From Pseudoalteromonas haloplanktis ATCC 14393 (lineage in GTDB: Bacteria; Pseudomonadota; Gammaproteobacteria; Enterobacterales; Alteromonadaceae): 64,000 nt of DNA. The stretch is taken from contig NZ_AHCA01000007.1 of NCBI RefSeq assembly GCF_000238355.1, positions 124,001 to 188,000 on the forward strand, written 5' to 3'. Positions 62,290 through 64,000 of this stretch are shown here, piece by piece (position 1 is the first letter of the stretch; the number at the start of each line of letters is the position of its first letter). The notes beneath the pieces were generated by a model that had not been told where the DNA came from, made no database searches, and saw only the letters and a program-made list of their open reading frames with translations. The position numbers were made by a program, and so were the translations under genes.

Positions 62290-63533
62290 GTTTAATTACG
62301 GATATTTCACGTCAAGCAGCAAAAGCGGCACATCAGTTAGCCTTACTCGATACCGAGACCAAAAATCAGGTGCTACTAGAAATGGCTGCGGCACTACGTG
62401 CGCAAAAAGCCTTTATCATTAAAGAAAATGAAAGTGATTTAGCTGCTGCGCGCGATAATAATTTAGCAGCATCAATGGTTGACCGTTTGACGCTCAATGA
62501 TGAACGTATCGAAGCGATGGCGGAAGGCATCGAAGTGATTGTAAGTCTTGATGATCCTGTGGGTCAATTACGTGATATTACAGAGCGTCCAAATGGTATT
62601 AAAATTCGTAAGATGCGCGTACCGCTGGGTGTTGTTTGTATGATTTATGAAGCGCGTCCAAATGTAACTGCCGACGCAGGTGCTTTGTGCTTTAAGTCAG
62701 GTAATGGTGTAATTTTACGTGGTGGTAAAGAGGCACTTAAAAGCTCGCAAGCAATAGCCAGCGTAATGCACAGCGTACTTGAGCAGCATAATTTACCTAC
62801 AGCATTAATTTCAGTTATCCCAGATCCAGATCGCGGTTTATTAATGGAGCTTATGCAGCAGCGCGACAGCATTGATTTAATCATTCCACGCGGTGGTGAA
62901 GGCCTTATTAATTTTGTGACAGAGAACAGCACGATCCCTGTGATCCAACACTTTAAAGGTGTGTGCCATTTATACGTCGATAAAGATGCCGATCTTGAAG
63001 TGGCTATTAACTTACTACTGAATGGTAAAACCCAGCGCACCGGTGTATGTAATGCATTAGAGGGCTTAGTGGTTCATCAAGATATTGCTGATGAATTTTT
63101 AAATCTATGTGCTGTTGTATTACGCCAAGAAGGGGTAAAAATTAATGCAGACAGCCAAGCTGCACAGTATTTTGATAATGCAACCGTACTTACAGCAGAG
63201 CAATTTGGTGAAGAATACCTAGATTTAGAAATCGCAATTCGCGTTGTACCAGACTTTGCCGGTGCCATTGACCATATTGCACAATTTGGTTCAAACCATA
63301 CCGAAGTGATTTGTACTAAAAATCAAGCTGCCGCTGAGTTATTCCAACGCAGTGTTGATGCTTCAGTCGTAATGGTAAATGCGTCGTCACGCTTCTCAGA
63401 TGGCTCACAGTTAGGTTTAGGTGCAGAGATTGGTATCGCAACGTCAAAATTGCACGCTTACGGCCCAATGGGCTTAGAGTCACTTACCACAGAAAAATAC
63501 TTAGTGAATGGTGAAGGCCAAGTACGCGAATAA
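62286..63533 (+). CDS. proA: glutamate-5-semialdehyde dehydrogenase
   Basis: A 415-residue NADPH-dependent aldehyde dehydrogenase relative. The catalytic Cys lies in KTQRTGVCNALEGL; MRVPLGVVCMIYEARPNVTADA and the C-terminal SRFSDGSQLGLGAEIGIATSK are family signatures. It reduces glutamyl-5-phosphate, which closes spontaneously to pyrroline-5-carboxylate. It overlaps proB by four bases and completes the operon. Confidence 0.98.
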   Translation: MSLITDISRQAAKAAHQLALLDTETKNQVLLEMAAALRAQKAFIIKENESDLAAARDNNLAASMVDRLTLNDERIEAMAEGIEVIVSLDDPVGQLRDITERPNGIKIRKMRVPLGVVCMIYEARPNVTADAGALCFKSGNGVILRGGKEALKSSQAIASVMHSVLEQHNLPTALISVIPDPDRGLLMELMQQRDSIDLIIPRGGEGLINFVTENSTIPVIQHFKGVCHLYVDKDADLEVAINLLLNGKTQRTGVCNALEGLVVHQDIADEFLNLCAVVLRQEGVKINADSQAAQYFDNATVLTAEQFGEEYLDLEIAIRVVPDFAGAIDHIAQFGSNHTEVICTKNQAAAELFQRSVDASVVMVNASSRFSDGSQLGLGAEIGIATSKLHAYGPMGLESLTTEKYLVNGEGQVRE

Positions 63534-63606
63534 GCCTTAAGTTAATGCGCGGCTTTAGCTAGCTATAACGAGTAAAAATAATACCGGGCAATTAATTAGC
63601 TCGGTA

Positions 63607-64000
63607 TTATTTTGCCAATTTTTTAAGCCAATCACTAGCAGGCTCAGGCCTATGTAGATGGTAGCCTTGTAAAATCATATTTGGGTAGGCTTGCAATAAT
63701 TCAAAGTGCTCATCGCCTTCAACCCCCTCAGCAACCACTTCTAAATCAAATAAATTCCCTAAGCTGACGATCATATCAATAATAAGTTTATCGTTTTTAT
63801 TAGTGGGTGCTTCAAATACAAATGATTTATCAATTTTAAGTTCATGGATCGGCAGTTGTTTTAAATAGGTGAGGCTTGAATAGCCAGTACCAAAATCATC
63901 AATCGATAATCTAACACCTAATTTTTTTAATTGATGTACAGCGGCAATTGCTGCTTCCATGTGATTAAGTAATGTACCTTCAATGATCTCTATTGTCAGT
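63607..64000 (-). CDS. EAL-domain cyclic-di-GMP phosphodiesterase, C-terminal part (5' end outside window)
   Basis: The reading frame is open to the last base, giving 131 C-terminal residues. LTIEIIEGTLL with metal-binding Glu, SIDDFGTGYSSLTYL, LKIDKSFV with the catalytic-loop Lys, and VVAEGVEG with the general-base-region Glu are the conserved EAL motifs in order, all intact, so an active cyclic-di-GMP phosphodiesterase is likely. The final segment MILQGYHLHRPEPA is slightly unlike the common QGY-x-x-x-(K)P ending but retains QGY. Upstream domains (GGDEF, PAS or membrane) cannot be seen. Confidence 0.92.
   Translation of the reverse strand, partial: LTIEIIEGTLLNHMEAAIAAVHQLKKLGVRLSIDDFGTGYSSLTYLKQLPIHELKIDKSFVFEAPTNKNDKLIIDMIVSLGNLFDLEVVAEGVEGDEHFELLQAYPNMILQGYHLHRPEPASDWLKKLAK

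Overview
The window reads as a continuous piece of a gammaproteobacterial chromosome, most likely Alteromonadales and probably Pseudoalteromonas or a close relative. The grounds are: E. coli-like gene order in the tsaE-amiB-mutL-miaA-hfq-hflX-hflK-hflC-purA block; purA followed by motX (a sodium-driven polar flagellar motor protein), as I recall for Vibrio; a DUF3802-type gene beside the ast operon; GGM-tailed GroEL; moderately AT-rich DNA with many A/T-flanked hairpin terminators. The genus is inference. I saw no rRNA, tRNA, prophage, insertion sequence or CRISPR array.

Layout. 1-2.8 kb: the end of a spermidine-synthase-like gene, a GNAT/hotdog fusion, and outer-membrane phospholipase A. 3.0-7.5 kb: a minus-strand operon (DapA-like, DapD-like, LysA-like decarboxylase, AstE/AspA-like deacylase) behind a clear lysine riboswitch. 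7.5-9.7 kb: a DNA-3-methyladenine glycosylase-like protein and SelO. 10-12.8 kb: two tandem OmpA paralogues. 13-15.6 kb: aconitase B. 15.8-23.6 kb: an outer-membrane barrel protein, a lipoprotein and a 1917-residue lipoprotein with PKD-like, duplicated, and leucine-rich regions. 23.8-27.1 kb: a 2-oxoglutarate dioxygenase with a class V aminotransferase, a long 7-bp tandem repeat, a second oxygenase and a thioesterase. 27.2-28.7 kb: three small or mid-size exported proteins including a TraB/GumN homologue. 29-36 kb: pabA, an HDOD protein, astC-astA-astD, DUF3802, a YhfA-like OsmC protein and speD. 37-45 kb: a VOC protein, nnr, a second 7-bp repeat, rnk, groES-groEL with a sigma-32-type promoter, fxsA, cutA-dsbD. 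45-47.5 kb: aroQ-accB-accC. 47.5-58.3 kb: tsaE through purA and motX. 58.4-60.3 kb: a cation/proton antiporter with an RCK-like tail. 61.2-63.5 kb: proB-proA. 63.6 kb to the end: the C-terminal part of an EAL-domain protein.

Most of the window is core metabolism and housekeeping. The parts that stand out are (i) the lysine-riboswitch operon, which pairs DapA/DapD homologues with a divergent decarboxylase and an AstE/AspA-type hydrolase where DapE would be expected; (ii) the barrel/lipoprotein/giant LRR lipoprotein cluster, a plausible undescribed cell-surface system; (iii) the dioxygenase-aminotransferase pair next to a second oxygenase and thioesterase; and (iv) heptanucleotide arrays placed immediately after stop codons.
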